A stretch of 64,000 nucleotides of DNA. It comes from CTSOIL-112 sp964293815 (lineage in GTDB: Bacteria > Pseudomonadota > Gammaproteobacteria > Burkholderiales > Burkholderiaceae). The stretch spans positions 1 through 64,000 of the forward strand of contig CAXYYC010000001.1 in NCBI GenBank assembly GCA_964293815.1, given 5' to 3'. The position numbers and the translations under genes were made by a program. The notes beneath the pieces were generated by a model. That model did not search any database. It worked only from the letters and a program-made list of their open reading frames with translations, and was not told where the DNA came from. Shown piece by piece: positions 35,584 to 43,422 of the stretch; the first letter of the stretch is position 1, and every line of letters starts with the position of its first letter.

Positions 35584-36093
35584 ATGGCGGTATTGTCTAT
35601 TTTAAAATTCCCCGATCCACGGTTACACACGGTTGCCCAGCCAGTCAGCACCTTTGACGCAGCGCTGCAAACCACGATCAACGATATGTTTGAGACCATG
35701 TACAGCGCCAAAGGCGTGGGCTTGGCCGCAACACAAGTAGATATTCATCGCCGCATCGTCGTCGTCGACACCTCGGAAGAACGCGATCAGCCGCTGGTAT
35801 TGATTAACCCCGAAATCATTGCGCAAAGCGTTGAGCAAAAAGAGTGGGAAGAAGGCTGTCTGTCCGTACCCGAAATTTACGAAACCGTCACGCGCCCCGA
35901 CCGCGTGCGCGTGCGTGCGCAGAACGCGACGGGCGAATTTTTTGAAATGGAATGTGACGAATTACTCGCCGTGTGCATTCAACACGAAATCGACCATTTG
36001 AACGGCAAAGTATTCGTGCAATACCTCTCCAACCTCAAATTAAACCGCATCAAAAGCAAGATCAAAAAGCAACAGCGCGAAGCGCAACAATAA
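35584..36093 (+). CDS. def: Peptide deformylase
   Basis: Removes the formyl group from nascent protein N-termini. 169 residues with the three deformylase motifs: GVGLAATQ, EEGCLSVP (metal Cys) and QHEIDHLNG (metal His pair and catalytic Glu). It is transcribed divergently from the dprA unit and is followed 25 bp later by fmt, the partner gene that adds the formyl group. Confidence 0.97.
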   Translation: MAVLSILKFPDPRLHTVAQPVSTFDAALQTTINDMFETMYSAKGVGLAATQVDIHRRIVVVDTSEERDQPLVLINPEIIAQSVEQKEWEEGCLSVPEIYETVTRPDRVRVRAQNATGEFFEMECDELLAVCIQHEIDHLNGKVFVQYLSNLKLNRIKSKIKKQQREAQQ

Positions 36094-36118
36094 CCGCAAC
36101 AATCACGGAAAGCCGCTC

Positions 36119-37093
36119 ATGAACGTCATTTTCGCCGGTACGCCCGCCTTCGCCGCCAGCGCCCTATCCGCTATTATCGACGCGGGCTTTCATGTCCCGC
36201 TGGTACTCACCCAGCCCGACCGTCCCAGCGGACGCGGCATGAAACTCACGCCCAGCACAGTCAAGCAAGTGGCAGAGCAACACCGCATTCGCGTCGCGCA
36301 ACCGATTTCCCTGCGTCTGAACGGCAAATACCCCGAGGACGCGCAAGCCGCACGCGCGCAGATCATCGACGCACAGGCCGACATCATGGTGGTCGCCGCC
36401 TACGGCCTGATTTTGCCGCAAGACGTGCTGGATTTACCCAAACACGGCTGCGTCAACATTCACGCCTCGCTGCTCCCACGCTGGCGTGGCGCCGCGCCGA
36501 TACACCGCGCCATCGAATCCGGCGACAGCGAGACCGGCATCACCTTGATGCAAATGGATGCAGGATTGGACACTGGCGATATGCTCGCGGTAGAACGCTT
36601 GCCAATCACCGAGCAGCACACCACCGCCACGCTGCACGACGAATTGGCCGAAATGGGCGCGCGCATGGTGGTGGACTATTTACGCCAACTGCGCGACGGC
36701 ACTGCGCCACAGGCCACACCGCAACCCACCGAAGGCGTGAGCTACGCCGAGAAAATCGACAAAACCGAAGCCAAAATTGACTGGACACAATCCGCGCAGA
36801 CCATCGCGCGCAAAGTCCGCGCATTTGACCCCGCGCCCGGCTGCGTGTGTACCTACACGAGCGAGTCTGGCGAACAGCCGCTTAAAATTTGGGCAGCGCA
36901 AGCCGAGACAAACACCAGCACCGAACACACCGCCGGAACCATCATCGGCGTGGACAAACACGGCGTACGCGTCGTCTGCGGTAACGGATCGGTATTGTGC
37001 ATCACACAGATGCAAAAAGCAGGCGGCAAACGCAGTCCGGCACATCAAGTGGCCGAAAGCCTAAAATTCGCCGTACAGCAACGATTGAATTAA
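36119..37093 (+). CDS. fmt: Methionyl-tRNA formyltransferase
   Basis: Formylates the initiator Met-tRNA with 10-formyl-THF. 324 residues: MNVIFAGTPAFAASALSAI at the N-terminus, the catalytic region VVAAYGLILPQDVLDLPKHGCVNIHASLLPRWRGAAPIHRAIESGDSETGITLMQMD with Asn, His and Asp residues, and a C-terminal beta-barrel (LCITQMQKAGGKR). Co-transcribed with def. The usual follower rsmB is absent; a hairpin-rich gene-free stretch follows. Confidence 0.97.
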   Translation: MNVIFAGTPAFAASALSAIIDAGFHVPLVLTQPDRPSGRGMKLTPSTVKQVAEQHRIRVAQPISLRLNGKYPEDAQAARAQIIDAQADIMVVAAYGLILPQDVLDLPKHGCVNIHASLLPRWRGAAPIHRAIESGDSETGITLMQMDAGLDTGDMLAVERLPITEQHTTATLHDELAEMGARMVVDYLRQLRDGTAPQATPQPTEGVSYAEKIDKTEAKIDWTQSAQTIARKVRAFDPAPGCVCTYTSESGEQPLKIWAAQAETNTSTEHTAGTIIGVDKHGVRVVCGNGSVLCITQMQKAGGKRSPAHQVAESLKFAVQQRLN

Positions 37094-37108
37094 CAATAAA
37101 ACGCCTAC

Positions 37109-37130
37109 AAAAAAGCGAGCAGAGGCTCGC
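37109..37130 (-). terminator. Minus-strand intrinsic terminator
   Basis: GCGAGC (37115-37120), loop AGAG, GCTCGC (37125-37130). On the minus strand it is followed by a T-run (A-run 37109-37114). It mirrors the plus-strand terminator at 37721 almost exactly as an inverted copy. Confidence 0.6.
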
Positions 37131-37536
37131 TTGAGGCTGTAAACAAAGTGGCACATTTGTTAAAACGAAGTTTCGTCATTGCGTTCCGCGAAACTTCGCT
37201 ACGCTCGTTTTCCCGCATGGTTTAGCGCACGGCTGTCCGAGATAAATTCAAGAGTTGACTTAAGAAGGCTTGCGTTTCCTGAGATAGAGGTAAAACCTCA
37301 TCATCAGATTTAAAAATCCAAGGAAGCGCACCATTGTTCTCGTTCCCGCTCTCCTGCATGGGAACGAGCATCTCGGGATGTCGTATCCACGAAGTCGATC
37401 TTCGTCGCTGTAAGGCATATGAACGCTGTCGTTCGATTGGGCGGTTTGCTGTCTGAGCGTTTGGGACAAACGCGAGTTTCAAACCGCCCTTATATCAGCG
37501 TTCATTGGTTTGCATTACCGCGTACTTGATTTTTTT

Positions 37537-37590
37537 GAATCCTTTTTGTATCAAGACAAAAAGGATTCGCCCCGCGGCGGAGAGCGGGAT
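37537..37590. repeat. Dispersed repeat, copy B
   Basis: A perfect 12-bp hairpin (GAATCCTTTTTG, loop TATCAAGA, CAAAAAGGATTC; 37537-37568) is followed by CCCCGCGGCGGAGAGCGG (37570-37587) and GATATTGAG. The loop motif and the GC-rich block match those of copy A at 8-135. Confidence 0.6.
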
Positions 37591-37720
37591 ATTGAGAAAA
37601 TATGCATTCCCACAAAATTAGAATAACCATCTGGATACCCGCTAAAATCATGCGGGTATGACGATATTTTCTTAGATTTTGTGCTGAAATTCAAAGCCAG
37701 AGGTTTGTCCGCAATCTGAA

Positions 37721-37747
37721 GCGAGCCGAGGCTCGCTTTTGCTTTTT
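37721..37747 (+). terminator. Plus-strand intrinsic terminator
   Basis: GCGAGC (37721-37726), loop CGAG, GCTCGC (37731-37736), then TTTTGCTTTTT. It faces the 3' end of the minus-strand amidotransferase gene and would stop plus-strand transcripts before they enter it. Confidence 0.7.
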
Positions 37748-37762
37748 GACAATCGAATCGGA

Positions 37763-38551
37763 TTAACCGCGTTGTGCGGCAAACGCTCGGCACGCATCAC
37801 CGTATAGTTGAAAAATCTTGATCCACAGCGGATTTTCATGCGTTTTCCATTCAGGATGCCATTGCATACTGAGCGTGAAGTGCGGCACATCGGAGCAGTA
37901 CATGGCTTCGATTAGGCCGTCCGGCGCGTGCGCCAGCGGCGTCAAGCCTTTGCCCAATTGTTTGATTCCCTGACCGTGCAAGGAATTCACCATAAACTCG
38001 GTTTGACCAATCGCTTTGGCAAACCATGTGTCTGGCACCAATTGCACCGGATGATGCGGCCCGTACATTTCGTCCAGCGGAATGTCGCTGCCTTTCTCGC
38101 GGTGATCCATTTTGCCTTCGGTTTCATGCACTTTTTGATACAGATTACCGCCACGCGAAATATTCAGCTCCTGATGCCCGCGACAGACGCCCAAAAACGG
38201 CAAACCGCGTTCCATCGCCTTGGGAATCAGCGCCGAGTTAAATAAATCACGTTGCGGGTCTTGCGCAATATCAGGGGTTTCGTGATCTTCACCATACAAA
38301 GAAGGCATGATATTGGTCGATGCGCCTGATAAATACACGCCGTCGGCCATATCCAAATACTGCTCCAAATGATCCGTACCGTAGCAAGTTGGAATCAATA
38401 AGGGAACGCATTCGGAAAAACGAGCAATTGGATCCGAATATTTTTGCCCCAGCACCTGATAATTCAGACCGGATAGTTCGCGATCACCCATGGTGATCAA
38501 CACCACCGGTTTGCGTTTGCCATTTGTCTCTGTATGATTGGAAATACTCAT
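37763..38551 (-). CDS. Gamma-glutamyl-GABA hydrolase-like class I amidotransferase (peptidase C26)
   Basis: A 262-residue protein of the PuuD/peptidase C26 family, which cuts gamma-glutamyl amide bonds. The nucleophile elbow is LPFLGVCRGHQELNISRGG (Cys), and the His-Glu pair is in SMQWHPEW. The oxyanion region is DGVYLSGASTNIMPSLYG. The family acts in putrescine or related amine breakdown, yet no other puu genes are near, so the substrate is open. Monocistronic; the start ATG 38551 has a weak ribosome site. Confidence 0.88.
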   Translation of the reverse strand: MSISNHTETNGKRKPVVLITMGDRELSGLNYQVLGQKYSDPIARFSECVPLLIPTCYGTDHLEQYLDMADGVYLSGASTNIMPSLYGEDHETPDIAQDPQRDLFNSALIPKAMERGLPFLGVCRGHQELNISRGGNLYQKVHETEGKMDHREKGSDIPLDEMYGPHHPVQLVPDTWFAKAIGQTEFMVNSLHGQGIKQLGKGLTPLAHAPDGLIEAMYCSDVPHFTLSMQWHPEWKTHENPLWIKIFQLYGDACRAFAAQRG

Positions 38552-39002
38552 GTGTCACCTATTGGAATTTGCGATGGACATACTGTAGCTGAAACGCAAA
38601 CAGAGTTGACAGCACCACTTGAGCACGGCCAAAGCATACACTCCCAGATAGCGCGAATCTGATAAACCACTTTATTTTCATGGTATTAACAGACACAAGC
38701 CATTCGCACAGTCATTTTACACCGAGGTAAGTTGTGTGCAAAATGTGGCTTTATGCCAACCAAAATGCATGTTTTTATGGAGTTCCATCGCCAAAAACAT
38801 TCATAAACCATTTATTTTTTAAGGTTTTGGGCTTACAATAAGAACGTTTTAGACTACCTGCTATATGCCTTGCTGGCCTTACTGCCTTAAGCAGAAGCCG
38901 TTGATCTGTATCAAGGCAACGCGCGCAGGTAAGTAATACCGTGCTTGCACTGTGGTTAAAAAGCAAGCACCCCAATAGGTAATGGATACATAGGACTTGG
39001 AT
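38552..39002. promoter_or_regulatory. Upstream region of cytochrome c gene
   Basis: An AT-rich 451-bp gap without gene signs. Besides the FNR-type site at 38901-38914 it contains a -10-like TAATAC at 38934-38939. The part next to the amidotransferase gene shows no clear motif. Confidence 0.5.
38901..38914. promoter_or_regulatory. FNR/Anr-type operator
   Basis: TTGAT-CTGT-ATCAA is a perfect match to the FNR/Anr consensus (TTGAT, four bases, ATCAA). Its centre is about 39 bp before the start point expected from the -10-like TAATAC at 38934-38939, close to the class II activator position. It should couple the downstream cytochrome gene to low oxygen. Confidence 0.75.
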
Positions 39003-39608
39003 ATGACTCAATCGCAAAACCCACACACCCCAGCCAACGAACAAGACGAACACCTTTCGGAAACCAGTGCAAACGTAATTACCTTAATCGCATTGGCCGT
39101 TGTCAGTGCAGTTGTTGGTATCCTGTACTTCTTGGCACAAGTGGTCAGCTCCAACGCCATGGCAGAGGCTCGCGCCGCTCAAGCTGAGGAACAAGTCGTT
39201 GAACGTCTGCGCCCAGTAGCGGGTTTTGAAATGGGCGCAACCTCTAAAGGGCCGAAAACCGGTGAAGAAGTATACAGCAGTCTGTGTACCGCATGTCACG
39301 CCGCAGGCGTAGCGGGCGCACCGAAAATGGGTGATGCAGGCGTATGGGGTCCTCGCATTGCACAAGGCGAAGCCACATTATTCAAACACGCATTAGAAGG
39401 CTTCACCGGCAAGACCGGCGTGATGCCAGCCAAAGGCGGTAATCCTGCTCTGAGCGATCTGGAAGTAGAACGCGCTGTTGTCTTCATGGCCAACAAGAGC
39501 GGTGGCTCTTTGGCTGAACCCGCAGCGCCTGCCGCTGATGGCGCCGCTCCAGCAGATGGCAAAGCCGCACCAGTCGCCGCTGGCGCAGCAGTTCCTGCGA
39601 AAAAATAA
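39003..39608 (+). CDS. Membrane-anchored c5-type cytochrome c
   Basis: A 201-residue protein. One N-terminal membrane anchor (NVITLIALAVVSAVVGILYFLAQVV) is followed by a periplasmic helical spacer and one haem c domain. The haem site is CTACHAAGVAG, with an axial Met likely in GVMPAKGG, and the domain ends VERAVVFMANKSGG. An Ala/Pro-rich tail (AAPAADGAAPADGKAAPVAAG) follows. It likely carries electrons to terminal oxidases. ATG 39003 is chosen over TTG 38997. A perfect FNR-type site lies 88 bp upstream and a strong terminator directly downstream, so it is a single-gene unit. Confidence 0.9.
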   Translation: MTQSQNPHTPANEQDEHLSETSANVITLIALAVVSAVVGILYFLAQVVSSNAMAEARAAQAEEQVVERLRPVAGFEMGATSKGPKTGEEVYSSLCTACHAAGVAGAPKMGDAGVWGPRIAQGEATLFKHALEGFTGKTGVMPAKGGNPALSDLEVERAVVFMANKSGGSLAEPAAPAADGAAPADGKAAPVAAGAAVPAKK

Positions 39609-39692
39609 TTGCAGCGCATCAAATGATGCGCGCATTCGCCCTTGATTGATTGCTTCTTTTTCAATTCAATTCGGAGCAAAATTACAACACCT

Positions 39693-39723
39693 TGCCGAGA
39701 TTATATGATCTCGGCATTTTTTT
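39693..39723 (+). terminator. Intrinsic terminator after cytochrome c
   Basis: TGCCGAGAT (39693-39701), loop TATATG, ATCTCGGCA (39708-39716), then seven T. It ends the cytochrome c transcript. Confidence 0.9.
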
Positions 39724-39747
39724 ATATCTCTATGGAGAGAAAGGGGA

Positions 39748-39776
39748 TTGTAAGTGCGTTCAAATCGTCATATACT
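39748..39776 (+). promoter_or_regulatory. Sigma-70 promoter of the candidate small RNA
   Basis: -35 TTGTAA (39748-39753) and -10 TATACT (39771-39776) are 17 bp apart. No open frame with a ribosome site follows; the transcript would run into the terminator at 39846-39870. Confidence 0.7.
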
Positions 39777-39782
39777 GCAAAA

Positions 39783-39870
39783 AGGCGTATGCCTCCCCCG
39801 TTTTTCCTCCCTAAACGGGGCGATCGTCCAATGACGATATTTTTACCCCGAGTTTACTCGGGGTTTTTTT
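39783..39870 (+). ncRNA. Candidate small regulatory RNA with CCUCCC loop
   Basis: About 88 nt from the promoter above to an intrinsic terminator. Three hairpins follow each other. The first is CCCCGTTT/AAACGGGG (39796-39820) with loop TTCCTCCCT. The second is ATCGTC-CAAT-GACGAT (39823-39838). The terminator is CCCCGAG-TTTA-CTCGGGG plus seven T (39846-39870). The CCTCCC loop is complementary to ribosome-binding sites, as in several known trans-acting small RNAs. A second CCTCCC lies at 39792-39797 in the 5' tail. It is flanked by its own terminator and that of cytochrome c, so it is an independent unit. The 190 bp from its end to the ArsR-type gene contain no other gene. Confidence 0.72.
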
Positions 39871-40036
39871 ATATCTTTTGATTGAGTACCGATCAATGTT
39901 GTGTTTTTTTCTAACAACATTTCGCCATTTGATTCAAAGACAGTTTGACAACTATCGAATTGTTTTTTAGAATTGCCACCCATTAGCATCTGCTTACTGC
40001 ACCAATCAGCACATTGATAGCAGAACTCTCCCGACA

Positions 40037-40046
40037 TATTCGAATA
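40037..40046. promoter_or_regulatory. Small palindrome before the ArsR-type gene
   Basis: TATTCGAATA, a perfect 10-bp palindrome 14 bp before the start codon. It could be the operator of the ArsR-type regulator; the evidence is its position only. Confidence 0.3.
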
Positions 40047-40059
40047 AAAAGAAGCACCG

Positions 40060-40416
40060 ATGGAAATAGATGTCAAACTACTGGCGCGACAGTTCAAAGC
40101 CTTATCCAACGAACATCGCTTGGCCTTATTTATCACGATCCTTGCGCATGAGCAGGAGCATGGGCGCGAGCACGGCTGCCTGATCAGCGACATGGTATCG
40201 AACTGGAAAATCTGCGCCCCCACCGTATCGCATCATGTACGCACGCTCGAATCGGCGCAGCTGATTGATGTGGAAAAAAATGGCAAATACATCTTGGCAC
40301 GCATTAATTTGGACTCCTATCGTCTGATGATGCGCGTCGGACGTGTGCGTCCGATTGATGAACACATGGCGCAATGGTTAAACCCTGAATCAACGCCGAC
40401 TGACGCCACTATTTAA
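40060..40416 (+). CDS. ArsR-family transcriptional regulator
   Basis: A 118-residue winged helix protein. FKALSNEHRLALFITIL starts the fold, and the recognition helix is in NWKICAPTVSHHVRTLESAQLIDVEKNGKYILARIN. It lacks the ELCVC metal-binding box of ArsR/SmtB metal sensors, so it probably senses something else or is redox- or ligand-independent. It lies 36 bp before the efflux operon on the same strand and probably regulates it, where MarR-type regulators are more usual. Start ATG 40060. Confidence 0.85.
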   Translation: MEIDVKLLARQFKALSNEHRLALFITILAHEQEHGREHGCLISDMVSNWKICAPTVSHHVRTLESAQLIDVEKNGKYILARINLDSYRLMMRVGRVRPIDEHMAQWLNPESTPTDATI

Positions 40417-40452
40417 ACTCAACTGCAAACCAACCCCAACCCAAAGGTGTTT

Positions 40453-41952
40453 ATGAAACACTCACGCTTATCCCGAACACTGCGTTTATCGAGCATGGCA
40501 CTGGCCATTGCCGCGCTGTCTGCCTGCGCCGTTGTCACCGGCAAATACGAGCCAATGTCGCAGGTTAACAACGACACACTGAATCTACCCGAGGCATCGG
40601 GTCAGACCTTGGCGCAGTGGCCACATGAAGGCTGGTGGCGTGCGTACAACGACGCCACGCTCAATGCACTGGTTGAGCAGGCACTCGCCGACGGCCCCAG
40701 CCTAAAAGTTCTGGCGCAACGCGCACAAATCGCCAAAACCAACGCCGATGCTGTGCGCAAATCGCACTATCCTGCGGGACAAATCAAGGCCACATGGACG
40801 GGGCAAAAATTCTTCGATGCCAATATCGCCGCTTACCAAGACTCATTAGTGGCACTGCTACAAAGTAAGGGTATGTACGGCGACGTACCCGATCAAGGCA
40901 TGAAGCAAACCGATATCTCCGCCGGATTCTCTTGGGATTTGGATTTATGGGGTAAAAATCGCGCCGCGTACAATGCCGCGCTGGGTCAAAGCCGCGCGCA
41001 AGCACTCGAATACGAAGCCGCACGTCAGGGCGTGATTACCCAAATCGTCGGCCTGCACGCGAATATTTCAGCGCTGAAAAGCCGCCAAGCGATTTTGCGC
41101 CAAATGATCGCCCTGCAAACCACGCTCAAACAGCGCTGGTTGGAACGCGAACGCGCCGGATTGCAACCGGTACAAAACAGCGTGCAAACCGACATCATGA
41201 TCGCCCAACTGGAGCAACTCTCCGCCGGCCTGAATGCACAACACGAAGTGCTGCGCGCGCAATTGGCCGCGCTGGTTGGCGTCACGCCACAGCAATTGCC
41301 GCCGATCAGCGCCACCGGCACATGGACCACTTTACGTTTGCCCAATGAGCTTACCACCAATATTTTGGGCTCACGCCCCGACATCGCCGCCGCGCGTGAA
41401 TACATCAGCGCAGCGAGCGAACAAGTCAAATCCGTGCGCGCCGAATTCTACCCGGACGTGAATCTCAGCCTGTTCACCGGTTTGCAAATCATCGGCTTGG
41501 ACGACATCCTGCGTTTCAGTGGCAAAAACATGGGGGTAAAACCCGCCATCACCTTGCCACTGTTCAGCAGCGTGCAGCTCAACGCCAAACTGCGCATCCA
41601 ACAAGCCCAACTGGACGCCGCAGTTACCCAATACAACAAAACCGTGTACGAAGCCATCTCCGACGCGGCGCAACAATTGGCGCAACATCGTCAAACGCAC
41701 ACCCAAGTCAACCAACAATCACGCATCGTCAAAGACCAGCAAAAACTGGCCGAATTGGCGCGTCAGCGCTACCAAGTCGGCATGAGCCCACAGATGGAAA
41801 CCCTCGGCTTGCAAGCCGCCGCCTTAAGCGCGCAGGACGCACTGTACGCCAACTACGCGGCGCGGCGTTTACAAGAAGCGCGACTGGCCAATAGCTTGGG
41901 CATTGGTTTTTCCGACGCATTGAATGACGCGCCGCCAACACCGACGCAATAA
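40453..41952 (+). CDS. NodT-family outer-membrane efflux lipoprotein
   Basis: Outer-membrane channel of a tripartite drug pump, 499 residues. Lipoprotein signal MKHSRLSRTLRLSSMALAIAALSACAV with lipobox LSAC. The OEP repeats include WWRAYNDATLNALVEQALADGPSLKVLAQR, FSWDLDLWGKNRAAYNAALG and LPNELTTNILGSRPDIAAAREYISAASEQVKSVRAEFYPDVNLSLFTGL, followed by the second OEP domain. Trimeric, TolC-like. The ribosome site AAAGG precedes ATG 40453. First gene of the efflux operon after the ArsR-type regulator. Confidence 0.93.
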   Translation: MKHSRLSRTLRLSSMALAIAALSACAVVTGKYEPMSQVNNDTLNLPEASGQTLAQWPHEGWWRAYNDATLNALVEQALADGPSLKVLAQRAQIAKTNADAVRKSHYPAGQIKATWTGQKFFDANIAAYQDSLVALLQSKGMYGDVPDQGMKQTDISAGFSWDLDLWGKNRAAYNAALGQSRAQALEYEAARQGVITQIVGLHANISALKSRQAILRQMIALQTTLKQRWLERERAGLQPVQNSVQTDIMIAQLEQLSAGLNAQHEVLRAQLAALVGVTPQQLPPISATGTWTTLRLPNELTTNILGSRPDIAAAREYISAASEQVKSVRAEFYPDVNLSLFTGLQIIGLDDILRFSGKNMGVKPAITLPLFSSVQLNAKLRIQQAQLDAAVTQYNKTVYEAISDAAQQLAQHRQTHTQVNQQSRIVKDQQKLAELARQRYQVGMSPQMETLGLQAAALSAQDALYANYAARRLQEARLANSLGIGFSDALNDAPPTPTQ

Positions 41953-42042
41953 AAACCCAAAACGATCCAGCCAATTTACACACCAAAAACACACCCAACC
42001 GAATAAGCAACACCTACGCAACAAACACCTATCGAGGACTAT

Positions 42043-43242
42043 ATGAGCAACGCACCCGAATCCGGCAACACCGAACCCATTTTGGCAAGCGCCACCAATG
42101 ACCAAGTCAATAACAACAAGCGCAAAAAAGGCCTCACCATCGCCATAGCGCTCTTTCTGATACTCGGTTTGGCATGGTTGGCCTACTGGTTTTTCTACGC
42201 GCGCTACCACGAAGAAACCGACAACGCCTACGCATCGGGCAATATGGTCATGGTCAACGCCCAGACCGTCGGCACGGTAGAAGCCATCATGGCGGACGAG
42301 AACCAAGAGGTCAAAGCCGGTCAAGTACTGATTAAACTGAATCCGACTGATGCGCAAGTTGCGTTGAGCCAAGCGCAAGCCCAGCTCGCGCAAGCCACGC
42401 GCCAAATCCAAAACGCGTTTAACAGCGCAGGCGTTGCCAATGCACAATTGAACCAAGCCCGCAGCGCGGTACAAACGGCGCAAGATGCGGTCAATCGCCG
42501 TGCGAAGCTCGTGGGCACGGGCGCGGTGAGCAAAGAGGAATACGATCAAGCGCGCAATGCCTTGGCACAAGCGCAAGCCGCCTACAAAACCGCGACCGAG
42601 CAGAGCAAAACCGCGACAGCGCAAATTGCCGGAACCACGACACAAAACCACCCGAGCATCGAGGCGGCAAAAGCGGCATTTCGCAGTGCGTACATCAACA
42701 ACAAACGCCTGTCCGTGCTCGCACCGATTGACGGCGTGGTGGCCAAACGCAGTGTCCAAGTCGGCCAACAGATCGCTCCGGGCGCACCACTGATGACTTT
42801 GGTCGCAGCCAATCAAATCTGGGTGGAAGCGAACTACAAAGAAACCCAATTGGCAAATCTGCGCGTGGGTCAGCCGGTTGAGCTGAAATCCGACGTGTAC
42901 GGCAGCAACGTCAAGTTCAAAGGCACCGTGCAAGGCATCGGCATTGGCACAGGCGCGGCATTCTCCGTTTTACCTGCGCAAAATGCGACGGGCAACTGGA
43001 TTAAAATCGTGCAGCGCATTCCCGTGCGCATCATGCTGGACGCGCAAGAGTTGAAACAGCATCCGCTGCGCGTCGGTATGTCAATGCATGTGAGCATTGA
43101 TACGCGTGATCGCAACGGCGCGGTTTTGGGCGCGGTGACAGGCAATGAAGCGCCGGTGAATTTGCAAACCAATGTATACGCTCAGGATGAGGCGGAGGCC
43201 AATCAGATTGCGGATCAGATTATTCAAAGCAATTTGCGTTAA
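42043..43242 (+). CDS. emrA: EmrA-type membrane-fusion protein
   Basis: HlyD-family periplasmic adaptor, 399 residues. One N-terminal membrane helix (GLTIAIALFLILGLAWLAYWFFYAR) is followed by the lipoyl half-motif YHEETDNAYASGNMVMVNAQTVGTVEAIMADENQEVKAGQVLIKL, a long coiled coil rich in Ala and Gln, the second lipoyl half APIDGVVAKRSVQVGQQIAPGAPLM, and a beta-barrel. It joins the MFS pump with the NodT channel. The start is 90 bp after the channel gene. Confidence 0.94.
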   Translation: MSNAPESGNTEPILASATNDQVNNNKRKKGLTIAIALFLILGLAWLAYWFFYARYHEETDNAYASGNMVMVNAQTVGTVEAIMADENQEVKAGQVLIKLNPTDAQVALSQAQAQLAQATRQIQNAFNSAGVANAQLNQARSAVQTAQDAVNRRAKLVGTGAVSKEEYDQARNALAQAQAAYKTATEQSKTATAQIAGTTTQNHPSIEAAKAAFRSAYINNKRLSVLAPIDGVVAKRSVQVGQQIAPGAPLMTLVAANQIWVEANYKETQLANLRVGQPVELKSDVYGSNVKFKGTVQGIGIGTGAAFSVLPAQNATGNWIKIVQRIPVRIMLDAQELKQHPLRVGMSMHVSIDTRDRNGAVLGAVTGNEAPVNLQTNVYAQDEAEANQIADQIIQSNLR

Positions 43243-43321
43243 AAATGACTTCATTCATTTGTTTGATTAATTTGATGGGTTTGATTGGTTGAATACAGAT
43301 AACGCCTGAAAAACACACCGT

Positions 43322-43342
43322 CATTCCTGCGACAGCGGGAAT
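43322..43342. repeat. Hairpin in the emrA-emrB gap
   Basis: CATTCC-TGC-GACA-GC-GGGAATG forms an imperfect hairpin in the 180-bp gap between the adaptor and pump genes. It has the look of the short ATTCCC...GGGAAT repeats common in beta- and gammaproteobacteria. No T-run follows, so it is not a classical terminator. Confidence 0.5.
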
Positions 43343-43422
43343 GGCGAAGTTCCTTCAATACATGGAATACATTGGGCGCGATCTTCTGCGCGCACATGAA
43401 ATTTTGAATCGATTGAGAATGT

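Larger units (their letters stand above)
37094..37762. other. Hairpin-rich intergenic stretch without convincing genes
   Basis: The 669 bp between fmt and the amidotransferase gene hold many hairpins: GCGAGC/GCTCGC at 37115-37130, a TCGTTCCC/GGGAACGA hairpin near 37341-37368, repeat copy B (37537-37590), an ATACCCGC/GCGGGTAT hairpin near 37633-37658, and GCGAGC/GCTCGC again at 37721-37736. An 86-codon minus frame at 37222-37482 has no ribosome site or family likeness and is not called a gene. Confidence 0.6.

Noticed and set aside
37222..37482. 86-codon minus-strand frame between fmt and the amidotransferase
   Set aside because: It has no ribosome site, no family likeness and crosses a strong hairpin; the region looks non-coding.
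41869..42933. 354-codon minus-strand open frame over emrA
   Set aside because: Shadow of emrA in the opposite strand; it has no family motifs and no start signals.
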